A stretch of DNA of 64,000 nucleotides from the NCBI GenBank assembly GCA_039636785.1, contig CP144169.1, forward strand, positions 1,736,001-1,800,000, read 5' to 3'. A program made the translations under genes and the position numbers. Origin of the DNA: Micrococcaceae bacterium Sec5.7. Its GTDB lineage: Bacteria > Actinomycetota > Actinomycetes > Actinomycetales > Micrococcaceae. The notes beneath the pieces are model-generated. The model did not search any database, was not told where the DNA came from, and was given only the letters and a program-made list of their open reading frames with translations. Shown here piece by piece: positions 35,154 to 43,381 of the stretch; the stretch's first letter is position 1, and each line of letters opens with the position of its first letter.

Positions 35154-36706
35154 CGAGCCCCTCCGGCGTAGTAGGCGCCGCCCCGCACGTATCCGCCATC
35201 GTCTCCCTCCGGCTCATCAGGGACGATCCCGGTTTTGTCCTGCCCGGTATCCAGGATCGGCCGCAGGTGGGCGTAGCGGGGCGATCGTATCGGCCCCCGC
35301 AGCGCGAGCTGGCTGGCCGCTTCCACCCGGGCCGAGGAGAACCGGCGGGACAGGCGCAGCACCGCCAGCGCGGGGTCGTAGCCGGCCTCCTCGACGGGCA
35401 CGGACTCGAAGATCTTGCTGATCACCGTCACGGTTGCCGGGCCCATCCGTAACGCCCATTCATCGATCCGGGCCCGGTCCCACGCCTGCCAGCTGCGACC
35501 CTCCGGAAGGTCCGCCTCGTTCGTCTGATGCTGGTTCGCCGTCGTCGCTGGCAGCAGCAGGTGGCTGGTGAGGCGCTCATCGCTGCGATATATCTCCAGC
35601 ATGGTCTCCGTGACACGAAGATCAACATTCGAGCCGATGTGGGCGAACGGCACGGAGTAAAAGTTCTTCGCCCAGACCACGTGGCCGTTGCGCCCAACTT
35701 TGCGCCCATAGGTCCAGGTGCTGATCTCGAACGCCACCGCCGGCAGCGGTTGCAACACCGGCTTCTCCTCGGCGGTGAACACGCTCAGCCGGGAGCCCTC
35801 CCGCTTCTGGAACGGCTGCCTGTTATAGGCATCGATCTGCTCCCGAATCCGTCTCCGCAACTGCGCCAGGCTCGTGAACACCTCTTTCCTCAACCCGGCA
35901 ATCACCCAGGTGGCGACGTGCGAGACAGTGTTTTCCACGCTCGCCTTGTCCTTCGGGTGCCTCACTCGGCCCGGTAGTACCGCCGCTGAATAATGCGCCG
36001 CCATCTCCCGATACGCGTCGTTGAGCACGACCTCGCCCTCGCGCGGATGAGAGATCACCCCGGTCTTGAGATTGTCGGGCACGAGCCGCGGGACCGTGCC
36101 GCCGAAGAACGCGAACATCTCCGCATGCGCGCGCAGCCACGAATCCTGCCGCATATCCAGGCACGCCTCCACGAACGCATACCTGCTGAACGGCAGACAC
36201 GCGACGAACAAATACACCTTCGAGACCTCTCCCGTTGCCGGATCGACCAGCTGCATCGTCGGCCCAGACCAGTCGACCTCGATGCTGCGGCCGGCCTTGT
36301 GGCCGACCCGGGACGAGGCGCCAGTGACCATCGCGTGATCGCCATAAAGCCTGCAGAACCGGTCATAACTCATCGCCGCTTGCCCCGCCCGACCGGATGC
36401 GTCGACATACTCCTGGTGCAGCAGCTTCAACGTCACCCCAACCCTGGCCAGCTCCCGGTGCACCTGGCCCCAGTCCGGCTGCGCGAACACGCTCTCCCGC
36501 ACCCCGCGGCCGGGAAATAGCGCCAGATAAACCTCACCATCAGACAAATCAGCAACGTCATCCCAGCCGAGCCCTGCCCGATCAGCAGCCTCGATCACCG
36601 CCTGAACGCTGTGCCGAGACATGCCCTGAGCAGACGAGATAGCCCTGCCCGATAGGCCTTGATTGCGAAACTGCAAAACCAGTATCGCCTTGATCTTCCG
36701 TACCAT
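35150..36706 (-). CDS. istA: IS21 family transposase IstA
   Basis: A 518-residue transposase: N-terminal helix-turn-helix (VRKIKAILVLQFRNQGLSGRAIS), and an rve core with the first aspartate in IEVDWSGPTMQL, the second in LVPDNLKTGV and the glutamate in HPKDKASVENTVSHV. The ATG at 36,706 has AAGGA upstream; a GTG at 36,727 is less likely. Intact, so the IS may be active. Confidence 0.93.
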   Translation of the reverse strand: MVRKIKAILVLQFRNQGLSGRAISSAQGMSRHSVQAVIEAADRAGLGWDDVADLSDGEVYLALFPGRGVRESVFAQPDWGQVHRELARVGVTLKLLHQEYVDASGRAGQAAMSYDRFCRLYGDHAMVTGASSRVGHKAGRSIEVDWSGPTMQLVDPATGEVSKVYLFVACLPFSRYAFVEACLDMRQDSWLRAHAEMFAFFGGTVPRLVPDNLKTGVISHPREGEVVLNDAYREMAAHYSAAVLPGRVRHPKDKASVENTVSHVATWVIAGLRKEVFTSLAQLRRRIREQIDAYNRQPFQKREGSRLSVFTAEEKPVLQPLPAVAFEISTWTYGRKVGRNGHVVWAKNFYSVPFAHIGSNVDLRVTETMLEIYRSDERLTSHLLLPATTANQHQTNEADLPEGRSWQAWDRARIDEWALRMGPATVTVISKIFESVPVEEAGYDPALAVLRLSRRFSSARVEAASQLALRGPIRSPRYAHLRPILDTGQDKTGIVPDEPEGDDGGYVRGGAYYAGGAR

Positions 36707-36855
36707 TGCCGGTAATCCTTCCGCCACGTGGCCCTCACGTGGTGGAAGGAGCCTTACAGATGGCGCTCACCCACACCGACGCTGGCGCTCACCGACGCCA
36801 ATCGGGATTCCGACCACGGCGCTCACCCGCACCACCTCTGGACCCCCTGAAGGCC

Positions 36856-37042
36856 AATATTCATGGAGGCGCCGGCGGCGGTTCTGGACGGCGTCGCGCT
36901 CCAGGTAACGGTCCGCGATGGTCTTCGGGGAGGTGACGCCCTGGTCCGTGAGGCCGACGGTCGGTTCGGCGTGGGCGGTGGCGGCGAATTGGCCGCCTAC
37001 TGGGATGCCTTTGGGCTGGCGTGCTGCGGTGTCAGTGGTCAT
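36856..37042 (-). pseudogene. N-terminal part of the gene split by the IS21 element
   Basis: It starts MTTDTAARQPKGIPVGGQFA and continues TIADRYLERDAVQNRRRRLH before running into the IS21 end. The PKGIPVGGQFA start is typical of a group of Micrococcaceae plasmid/ICE accessory proteins. Together with the part at 33,707-34,303 it would make one protein of roughly 260 residues, interrupted by 2.55 kb of IS21. Confidence 0.6.
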
Positions 37043-37115
37043 GCCTGTGATGTGTGCGGCGGAGACGGAAAATGCCGGGCACCCGCGTGGGTTCCGGCAT
37101 CTTCCGTACTGCGGG

Positions 37116-37280
37116 TCAGTCGTCTGCGGGATCCGGGGGGAGTGGGGCGTTCAGAGCTGCGTGCAGGTCGATGTCGACGGACTTGAAATCCCACTTACCG
37201 CCGCCGCTGATCTTGCCGACGCCGCCCGATGCCCAGCTGTCGTCGGTCGGGTTCAGGTCGTAGATGGGGTGGCTTGTGAA
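37116..37280 (-). pseudogene. C-terminal remnant of a paralogous gene
   Basis: On the minus strand the frame YDLNPTDDSWASGGVGKISG ... GKWDFKSVDIDLHAALNAPL ends at a TGA (37,116-37,118). It matches the pattern DLSYRDDSWTEGVGNIHG / KMVDIDLAAAV of the split gene to the left, so it is the tail of a paralogue whose front has been lost. No start codon remains. Confidence 0.6.
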
Positions 37281-37611
37281 AAAGTGAAATATCCGACGTT
37301 AGCGATTTTTCACCAGAAACGATCAGCCGTTGGCCTGCCTGGCAACCGGGCCGGTTCGTAGCCAGTAAGCGTTGCCCTTCGCGGGGTTGGTGTATCGCGA
37401 AGGCCGGTACCCGTTGCGGTGGTGCGTACGCGGCAACCGTTACACGACGGGCCCTTGTATTCCTTGGGCCGGAAGGGATCTCAAACGGTGTCTTGCGAAC
37501 GAACGTTAGCGGACGCCAACCGACTATGGCTTGGGCGCTACTCTTCCGCGAGTTGGTCCCCAAGCCCCCAAATCATCGAGGATCTGGGCTACTCACAGGC
37601 CCCCGGCGCAG
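37281..37611. other. Non-coding scar with one Tn3-type inverted-repeat end
   Basis: No gene is seen in these 331 bases. At 37,529-37,566 lies CTTGGGCGCTACTCTTCCGC..., the complement of the 38-bp Tn3-type end found at 44,486-44,523. The similarity extends inward to about 37,505. The tip points right, toward the bacteriocin cluster. Confidence 0.6.
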
Positions 37612-37950
37612 TCAACTCACAGATGCCCGTGCATCTTGGGCGAGTTTCCAAGCCCCAGCTTCGGCCCACGACGCGAAGACTGGGGCGTAGGTTCCAGTTA
37701 TGGACTGCGCGGCGTGGTCATTCAGAAGGATCATCGAGATGCTTGGGCCCTCGAGGGCCTGAGCCTCGTCGAACGTGCCGGTGCATGTGAATGCCAGATG
37801 CTCCGGGCTTACCCAAGCGCCGGTTCCGTTCGCGGCAGCAGTTGCAGAGAGAGCTGTGCGAAGGTCCTCACCGGACTTGAAATAGCCCTGTCTCCGGACC
37901 AGCAACCGGCCGCTATAGGTGGTTGGTTGCTTCTGAGACTTGAATGCGTA
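37612..37950 (-). pseudogene. Fragment of an unrecognised protein
   Basis: An open frame of about 110 residues (YAFKSQKQPTTYSGRLLVRR ... GTGAWVSPEHLAFTCTGTFD ... SISMILLNDHAAQSITGTYA) ends at 37,612 and has no good start; a TTG at 37,905 is possible. Composition looks like real protein with a hydrophobic core. It may be the C-terminus of a gene lost in rearrangement. Identity is unknown. Confidence 0.4.
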
Positions 37951-38075
37951 CTAAGCGACACCGGCGGCCGCGGGCCGAAGCCCATGGCCGCCGAAGGGGG
38001 AAATTGGATAAGCCGCCTATATATCAAGCGTGAGGATCTGCGTCCCCCGAAGGGCGCGCCCGTAGTATCACCGGG

Positions 38076-38750
38076 TCAGTGGGCGACGTAACCCGCCATA
38101 ACTGGTTCAACCACAGAGCCGAGCCGCAGCTTTAGGTCACAAGCGTTCATAAGAGCCTCGTCATGGGTGGCGATGACGACGGTAGCTCCGCGCGCTGCCT
38201 CTTCCTGGAGGAAACCGGTCACGAGGTTCCGGTTGAATAGGTCAAGGGAAGCGGTAGGCTCGTCGGCGAAAATCACGTCCGCGGATTTGAACATAGCCCT
38301 GGCGAGACCGACACGCTGTTTCTCCCCGCCGCTGAGAGTTGAGACCTTTTCGCCACCACGACCAGTGAGCCCAACCCGGTCGAGCGCAATTTCAATTCGG
38401 CTCTTCTGCCGCTTACGAAGACCGAAGAGAGATATCTGGGATAGGGCCACGTTGTACTCAACTGATTCCTCATCGATGAGTCCGTAGTCCTGGAAGACAA
38501 AGGCTGCGTGCTGCTGCCAGAACTTCCGCCGCCGCCGATCGTCCCAGCGGGTTGCGTCTTGATCGCCGACAAGTACCCGCCCCCCGTCGGCGCGACGGAG
38601 AAGCCCCAGTACATTGAGAAGAGTCGTTTTCCCGCATCCACTAGGTCCGACCAAGGCCAGTGTGCGGCCGGGAACGGCGGTGACACTCTGTCCTCCGAGG
38701 ATGTTCTTGTGGGCGATTGCGACAGTAACGTTCTCTGCTGTGATTTCCAT
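38076..38750 (-). CDS. ABC transporter ATP-binding protein of the bacteriocin locus
   Basis: A 224-residue ATPase with all motifs: Walker A GPSGCGKTT, Q-loop VFQDYG, signature LSGGEKQRVG, Walker B VIFADEPTASLD and H-loop ATHDE. It is of the MacB/LolD class. It lies 27 bases after the large membrane protein, on the same strand, and presumably powers export of, or immunity to, the lactococcin-972-like peptide. Confidence 0.92.
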   Translation of the reverse strand: MEITAENVTVAIAHKNILGGQSVTAVPGRTLALVGPSGCGKTTLLNVLGLLRRADGGRVLVGDQDATRWDDRRRRKFWQQHAAFVFQDYGLIDEESVEYNVALSQISLFGLRKRQKSRIEIALDRVGLTGRGGEKVSTLSGGEKQRVGLARAMFKSADVIFADEPTASLDLFNRNLVTGFLQEEAARGATVVIATHDEALMNACDLKLRLGSVVEPVMAGYVAH

Positions 38751-38777
38751 TGAGATCCTTTCCTGAAAATTTTCTGG

Positions 38778-40778
38778 TCACGCCGCGCGAGCGAGAACTC
38801 TTGTGAAGACTCCCCTTGCCGAGGTGACATGCAGTATGACCGTGACGGCTAGATAGAGCGGCACGGTGGTCAGCGCCCACCAGACTTCGGGTCGGGCGCC
38901 TGCTCCCAAAGCGAAGACCATTGAGACAGCCAAAACGATAGCCATTGATCCTTCCCACGCGAGTCGACGTGCAAGGGACTTCAGCCACGTCCACCCGGAG
39001 GTGCGCTGCACGAGGAGGCGCCGTGCCTTCGAGATGGCGTAGACGAGCGCCGAGACGGCTGTGCTCATAGTGAGGGCGAGCAAGACAAGAGTGAAGGAAA
39101 GGCTCTTCATGCCTGCAGATTGGTTCTGTAGCTGGCTGTTGTACAGTGCGGCGTCGGAGATTCGGTCGACGGAAAGAACGACGGTTCCCAGCGGGTGGCC
39201 TGCGAGATAGCCGCGTAACCACTCAGAATCACTGAACGTAAGATTCGAAGTCGACATCATGGCCCCGATCGTATGATCGTTGAAAGTCTCCGATGGATCG
39301 TCCACGACGATGACGAGCGGGTTGGCGAAATGCACCATTTCGCCAAGGACCTGAGTCAGGGCGGGGAAGTCTTCTTGGCCCGTGTAGCGGAAGGGCACCA
39401 GTCGCTCTTCGATGCCGTCGAGGTTTGTGCCCGCCCGATTCAAGAGGGGGTACTGCTGAGATAGGTAGTTCACCAGGGGGGTGGGGAGAGCATTGATGGC
39501 GATCTTCTCCCCTCGCCCACCTAGAGGGTTTCCAGACGATGGAGTGGATCCTACGACGGGAGAGATCGCCTGCAAGTAGCTCGAATTTGCGAAGATCACG
39601 CCGTCATAGCCGCCCAAGTCGGATGGCGCTGCACCCTTGAGGCCCAGATCTTCCGGTTTGACAGCGTAGGAGAGCGTCAATTTGCCGGCCTTTGAAGCCT
39701 CGCTCACCAAATCGTGCTTTTCGGCTAGGCGAGTCTCAAACTCAGCGTCAGAGCGGATGGAGTCACGAAGCGAAACGTTGTCCTTGAGGAATTCCCATTG
39801 TGCATTCTGGTTGGACAGATTTGTCGCCTCAGTTATGGACGCCCCCACGACCGGAAGGGTCACCGTAACGAGGACCAGTGTTGCCGCCTTGAGTACTTCA
39901 CTAATGCGTTGGAAATGCTTCTCAGGAGGCAGGCGCGAGGCTATTCCGTCCACGGACGGCCAAGTCATCATGCTCACAAGCCAAGCGCAGAGCATCATCA
40001 TCGCCAAGCCGCAGGCGATGAACGCCGCACTCGTGAGTGCAAACGGCATTAGATACGAGATCTTGCCCTGTAAGGCCACGAAAGCCAAGGCGCCGATTAA
40101 TCCCACGAGAGCAGGAACAGTCACGACCCGCAGCAGGGAAAGGAGGTCCTCAAGGACCACCTTGCCGGCAGGAGCTCCACACAGGACTTTTAGTGAGCGG
40201 GCCCGTGCGCGCAGGACGTACCAAGAGATAACGAGAGTAACAAGCAGGACCAGACAGGTCAGAAAAGTCAGCCAGGCGCCGGTACTCAAGAGCGCCTGAC
40301 TGAGCACGGCCGAGGCACTCTTCTCCGTAATGACACGCTTCACACCATGGGCGTCCAACCATTGCACGAGCTGCGTCGTGGCAACCTTAGGTCCTGAATA
40401 GACGTAAGGCCCACTCAGGGGAGCCGGCCCCAACTCATGAGCAGGCAGCAATTGGCCATGCATCCCGGACTTGAACCACGCAAGGTCCTGTGCCGCCTTC
40501 GGCGCTTCGTTGCCGAACACATAGAGCGAGCGACCGTTGAAGAAATCCTCTGGATCGGCCACAACTTTGGCCAGGTGAAGCCCTGATTCACCAGCCATGG
40601 CGTCGAGCTGGGAGATGACCTGGTCTTTGGGCAGCTGAATCTTTGAGAAATCCAGGCTCGCAGTGAAATCGCTACCCCTGGGAAATGCTTCTTCGGCGGT
40701 GGAGATATAGATTCCACCCAAAACCGACAGGAAGACAGCAATGCCTAAAGATGTAATCCTCACGAGCAATTTCAACAT
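38778..40778 (-). CDS. Bacteriocin-associated integral membrane protein (lactococcin 972 immunity/transport type)
   Basis: A 666-residue protein with an N-terminal helix (ITSLGIAVFLSVLGGIYIST), an extracytoplasmic region, a cluster of four helices near 165-330 (including WLTFLTCLVLLVTLVISWYV and SAAFIACGLAMMMLCAWLV), a second large outer domain (about 330-560) and three C-terminal helices. This two-outer-domain layout beside a lactococcin-972-like gene and an ATPase matches the family annotated as bacteriocin-associated membrane protein (DUF1430-like). The operon order is precursor, membrane protein, ATPase. Confidence 0.82.
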   Translation of the reverse strand: MLKLLVRITSLGIAVFLSVLGGIYISTAEEAFPRGSDFTASLDFSKIQLPKDQVISQLDAMAGESGLHLAKVVADPEDFFNGRSLYVFGNEAPKAAQDLAWFKSGMHGQLLPAHELGPAPLSGPYVYSGPKVATTQLVQWLDAHGVKRVITEKSASAVLSQALLSTGAWLTFLTCLVLLVTLVISWYVLRARARSLKVLCGAPAGKVVLEDLLSLLRVVTVPALVGLIGALAFVALQGKISYLMPFALTSAAFIACGLAMMMLCAWLVSMMTWPSVDGIASRLPPEKHFQRISEVLKAATLVLVTVTLPVVGASITEATNLSNQNAQWEFLKDNVSLRDSIRSDAEFETRLAEKHDLVSEASKAGKLTLSYAVKPEDLGLKGAAPSDLGGYDGVIFANSSYLQAISPVVGSTPSSGNPLGGRGEKIAINALPTPLVNYLSQQYPLLNRAGTNLDGIEERLVPFRYTGQEDFPALTQVLGEMVHFANPLVIVVDDPSETFNDHTIGAMMSTSNLTFSDSEWLRGYLAGHPLGTVVLSVDRISDAALYNSQLQNQSAGMKSLSFTLVLLALTMSTAVSALVYAISKARRLLVQRTSGWTWLKSLARRLAWEGSMAIVLAVSMVFALGAGARPEVWWALTTVPLYLAVTVILHVTSARGVFTRVLARAA

Positions 40779-40808
40779 TTTTACTACAGGTCCTCACAAA
40801 GGCGTGGA

Positions 40809-40842
40809 ACCACCCGACGAAAAATACTGTTTCGCCGGGTGG
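40809..40842 (-). terminator. Intercistronic hairpin after the bacteriocin gene
   Basis: A stem CCACCCG-CGAAA with the complement TTTCG-CGGGTGG and a 7-base loop lies 28 bases past the bacteriocin stop. There is no long U run. It may reduce read-through into the membrane-protein gene so that the precursor is made in excess. Confidence 0.5.
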
Positions 40843-40869
40843 CACTGTATTACTTATGGACTGATCAAA

Positions 40870-41160
40870 CTAACAGGTCCGGTAGTACCACGAGTTGTGC
40901 GTCCATGTATTTCCGGTGTGCCAAGCGTTCGCCCATTTGTCGGGAGGGGTGTTAACACTGATGCTGTTACCCCAATCAGTGTAGACAGAGGAACCGTGGC
41001 AAGTGCTGTTGATGTAGTCGGAATAGACGCCGGCATTGTAACCATAGTTCCATGTGCCCCCTTCTACAGGCCACTGCGTCCATGCATTGGCAGCTCCAGC
41101 GCCCGCTGTAACGAGCGCGCCGGTTAGTGCTACGCCAGCCATTACTTTCTTGACATTCAT
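40870..41160 (-). CDS. Lactococcin 972-family bacteriocin precursor
   Basis: A 96-residue precursor: signal peptide VKKVMAGVALTGALVTAGAG ending ANA, then a mature peptide of about 70 residues. The motif GGTWNYGYNAGVYSDYINST and the following HGSSVYTDWGNSISV match lactococcin 972 (GTW.YG......YS.Y......H..SV). Lactococcin 972 blocks septum formation by binding lipid II. Two cysteines (STCHG and the C-terminal YYRTC) could form a disulfide, which lactococcin 972 itself lacks. An ATG at 41,184 with a better AAAGGCG is an alternative start. Confidence 0.82.
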   Translation of the reverse strand: MNVKKVMAGVALTGALVTAGAGAANAWTQWPVEGGTWNYGYNAGVYSDYINSTCHGSSVYTDWGNSISVNTPPDKWANAWHTGNTWTHNSWYYRTC

Positions 41161-41392
41161 CTGAGTCCCATCTTTTGTGTTCATGCGGGACGCCTTTCCA
41201 AGCGAAATCCCCCAATATTGGTTATGCCAGTGAAGTAGTGCATTCCCAAAATTCGCTTCTTGGACAGCCACAACTCACCCGTGGACGATGACCCGAATAC
41301 CGCTCCGCGGCAAGATACCCAAGTGCTCGGCATGGCCCCTGCTAGGCGTCATGGGCCACCTGTCACATAGAGTAATTCGTCCCAGCGTATAA

Positions 41393-41417
41393 AACAAGAC
41401 GGGCGACCGGTTTAGAA
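41393..41417. promoter_or_regulatory. ARE-like palindrome 1 (putative receptor operator)
   Basis: ACAAGACGGGCGACCGGTTTAG-type imperfect palindrome with the half sites AGACGG and CCGGTTT. It resembles autoregulatory elements bound by gamma-butyrolactone receptors. It lies 8 bases from the next palindrome, so tandem binding is possible. Confidence 0.4.
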
Positions 41418-41424
41418 CGGATAC

Positions 41425-41449
41425 TAGAAAACCGTTCGAACGGCATGCC
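41425..41449. promoter_or_regulatory. ARE-like palindrome 2 (putative receptor operator)
   Basis: It contains a perfect 12-bp core CCGTTCGAACGG (41,432-41,443) inside AGAAAACCG...CGGCATGCC. It is the strongest of the three palindromes and lies about 270 bases upstream of the bacteriocin ATG. Confidence 0.45.
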
Positions 41450-41686
41450 AGCCGCTGCGGGCATGGCGGGAGTCCCCCAACGACGAAACCCGGAGTCCCG
41501 CGGTTCCCATTCCACATCGCTTCTCGTCCCAAAACAAGCCGGACGACCTGCTTGTTACATGCTTTTTACCAAGTGACCCGCGACAATGTGGTGTTTGCCC
41601 GGCCGTCTTCGGCTTGGGCCGTCAGGCTGACCGACCCGGGACGCTCCCCGCGGCCTCTTCGTCCCCAGATCCGCGTGCTCTACGTG

Positions 41687-41712
41687 GAGAAACCGTCCGA
41701 CCGGTATGCTTT
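41687..41712. promoter_or_regulatory. ARE-like palindrome 3 (putative receptor operator)
   Basis: GAGAAACCGTCCGACCGGTATG has half sites AAACCG and CGGTAT. It ends 27 bases before the afsA-like ATG, where a bound repressor would block transcription or initiation. Confidence 0.5.
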
Positions 41713-41738
41713 GGTCTGCCGGAACTAGGGGGAACGCA

Positions 41739-42743
41739 ATGACGCATAATATTCGACAGCACGACCAGCGCACGGGGCACCGCTTCAGCGCTCCAGTGCC
41801 CCGTGAGCTCGTGCACCGACGTGCGATCTCGGAAGTCTTCTTGACCGGGATTCAGAGGAATGAAAGCACTATTTACACGGTTTCGGCACAGTGGCCGCGG
41901 TGGCACGTATTCTTTGGCTCCATCGGCCAAGGCTTCGACTCGGCACTCGTCGTCGAGACGCTGCGCCAACTGACAGTTCTGATAGCGCACACGCAGCTGC
42001 ACGTTCCTCTGGGCATGCAATTCCTCATGCCCGATATCTCAGTGTCCATGACATCCGGGGCGATGCGGAATCCATTTGCTCCGGCAGAAGTGACCGCCGA
42101 AGTCATGGTTTCCGAGGTCAAGGCTTCCGTACAGGGAGTCAATGCATTCCGGACCAGTGCCATATTCCGGGTGGACGGACAGATGATTGCCGACGGTGCG
42201 GCCGGGGCGCGGATCGTGGATCCCGAAGCTTACGTCCGCATCCGCTCCCGCTCCCCCGCCGCTGATCGTCACAGGATTGTTCCCCCGGTCCCGGCGGCCG
42301 ACGTCGGGCATTCCACCGCGTGGAATGTAGTCCTGGGCGAGAGCTCCGCAGCAGGTTGCTGGCCGCTGCGCGTCGATGTTTCAAACCCGATCCTGTTTGA
42401 TCACCCGCTGGATCATATTCCTGGCGTCTTGCTCATCGAAGCAGTGCGGCAATCAGTTCGCCTGGCGTTGCTGGATCCATTGCTGGACTTCTCGTCACTC
42501 GAAGCCCGGTTCATGTCCATCGCCGAGTTCGGAGATGAAGCCGTGGTGGTTCTGGAGTCGGTGACGGCTGATACGGATACAACAACCGTGCTCGCAAATA
42601 TCCAGGCCTCCGGTACGGTCCGGATGCACGCCACCGCCAGCATCACTACGAACCAGCAGCCCGATTCGGTTCTGGCCCCAAGTCCCCGACGGAAACCAGC
42701 CGAGACAGGGTATGTGGATCTTCGTGAGAATCTGCATGCATAA
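41739..42743 (+). CDS. AfsA-like gamma-butyrolactone synthase
   Basis: A 334-residue protein with two A-factor hot-dog domains. The first is around VPRELVHRRAISEVFLTGI, and the second carries the hallmark DHPLDHIPGVLLIEAVRQSV. AfsA condenses a beta-ketoacyl-ACP with dihydroxyacetone phosphate, the first step to gamma-butyrolactone signals. The ATG follows AGGGGGA. The gene is followed by a convergent receptor-like TetR gene, whose 3' end overlaps it by 98 bases. Confidence 0.9.
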   Translation: MTHNIRQHDQRTGHRFSAPVPRELVHRRAISEVFLTGIQRNESTIYTVSAQWPRWHVFFGSIGQGFDSALVVETLRQLTVLIAHTQLHVPLGMQFLMPDISVSMTSGAMRNPFAPAEVTAEVMVSEVKASVQGVNAFRTSAIFRVDGQMIADGAAGARIVDPEAYVRIRSRSPAADRHRIVPPVPAADVGHSTAWNVVLGESSAAGCWPLRVDVSNPILFDHPLDHIPGVLLIEAVRQSVRLALLDPLLDFSSLEARFMSIAEFGDEAVVVLESVTADTDTTTVLANIQASGTVRMHATASITTNQQPDSVLAPSPRRKPAETGYVDLRENLHA

Positions 42744-43317
42744 TTCCCGGCAGCAGGAGCGCCCACATCTCTTCGATGCGTTGCATGAGGTCCGCTCGTC
42801 CGGTCAGGACGTCGGACACCATCTGGACCCCGGTGAAGGACGCCACCACATACCTGGCAAGGACGGCAGGGTCCACCGTGGGACGGATCTGGTTTTCCTC
42901 TTTGCCCTGAATTACGAGTTGTTCCATCACGGCAATCCAGTCGTCATAGGGGCCTCGCACCGGCTGGCCAAAGGTCTCCGCTTCAAATGTCAGTCGGATG
43001 CCGGCTTTGACCACCGGCTCGTTGATCAACTGGAGTCCGAACGCCCGGCACATCAGGATCATGGTCGTCAGGCCGGAGTGATTGCCGGCCAGAATCGCTG
43101 CGCTGTGCTCAAGAACGACGCGGTGCTGTTCCTCAATCACCGCTCTTGCAAGCTCTTCCTTGGACTGGAAATGAAAGTACAGCGCGCCTTTCGTTACCTG
43201 GGCCGCTTCGGATACTTGGGTCAGGCTGGCACTGCCGTAGCCATGCTCCTCAAAAACGACTGCAGCCCCTTCGAGGATCGCCTCACGGGTTGCCTTTGCA
43301 CGATCCTGAAGGACCAT
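42646..43317 (-). CDS. TetR-family gamma-butyrolactone receptor-like regulator
   Basis: A 223-residue regulator. The N-terminal helix-turn-helix VSEAAQVTKGALYFHFQSKE with KGALYFHF.SKEELA is characteristic of ArpA/ScbR-type receptors. The C-terminal ligand domain has LTFEAETFGQPVRGPYDDW. It would repress its targets until the butyrolactone binds. Putative operators lie upstream of afsA and the bacteriocin genes. The 3' end overlaps the afsA-like gene antisense. Confidence 0.88.
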   Translation of the reverse strand: MVLQDRAKATREAILEGAAVVFEEHGYGSASLTQVSEAAQVTKGALYFHFQSKEELARAVIEEQHRVVLEHSAAILAGNHSGLTTMILMCRAFGLQLINEPVVKAGIRLTFEAETFGQPVRGPYDDWIAVMEQLVIQGKEENQIRPTVDPAVLARYVVASFTGVQMVSDVLTGRADLMQRIEEMWALLLPGIMHADSHEDPHTLSRLVSVGDLGPEPNRAAGS

Positions 43318-43381
43318 AAATGAACCTCAACTCTAGTCAGAACGTAGATTGGACGGACCCCAGCACTCGGCAGGCCCGGAA

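Larger units (their letters stand above)
34304..36855. mobile_element. IS21-family insertion sequence (approximate limits)
   Basis: It holds istA and istB in a 4-bp overlap. Both ends carry repeated GGCGCTCA-type motifs: TGAGCGCC at 34,308 and 34,330 on the left, and GGCGCTCAC at 36,762, 36,784 and 36,818 on the right, with a first spacing of 22 bases on each side. These are the multiple terminal repeats of IS21 elements. A 13-bp inverted repeat (34,345-34,357 and 34,387-34,399) lies just past the istB stop. I could not fix the exact tips or the target duplication. Confidence 0.8.
41161..41738. promoter_or_regulatory. Divergent regulatory region between bacteriocin and afsA-like genes
   Basis: These 578 bases hold no gene. 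They contain the promoters for the leftward bacteriocin operon and the rightward gamma-butyrolactone synthase. Three palindromes with AAACCG/CGGTTT-type half sites are seen (41,393-41,417; 41,425-41,449; 41,687-41,712). A strong AGGGGGA ribosome site precedes the afsA-like ATG. Confidence 0.6.

Noticed and set aside
34304..36855. Exact target duplication for the IS21 element
   Set aside because: I compared AAATAC-like and AATATT-like flanks but found no convincing identical 4-8 bp repeat.
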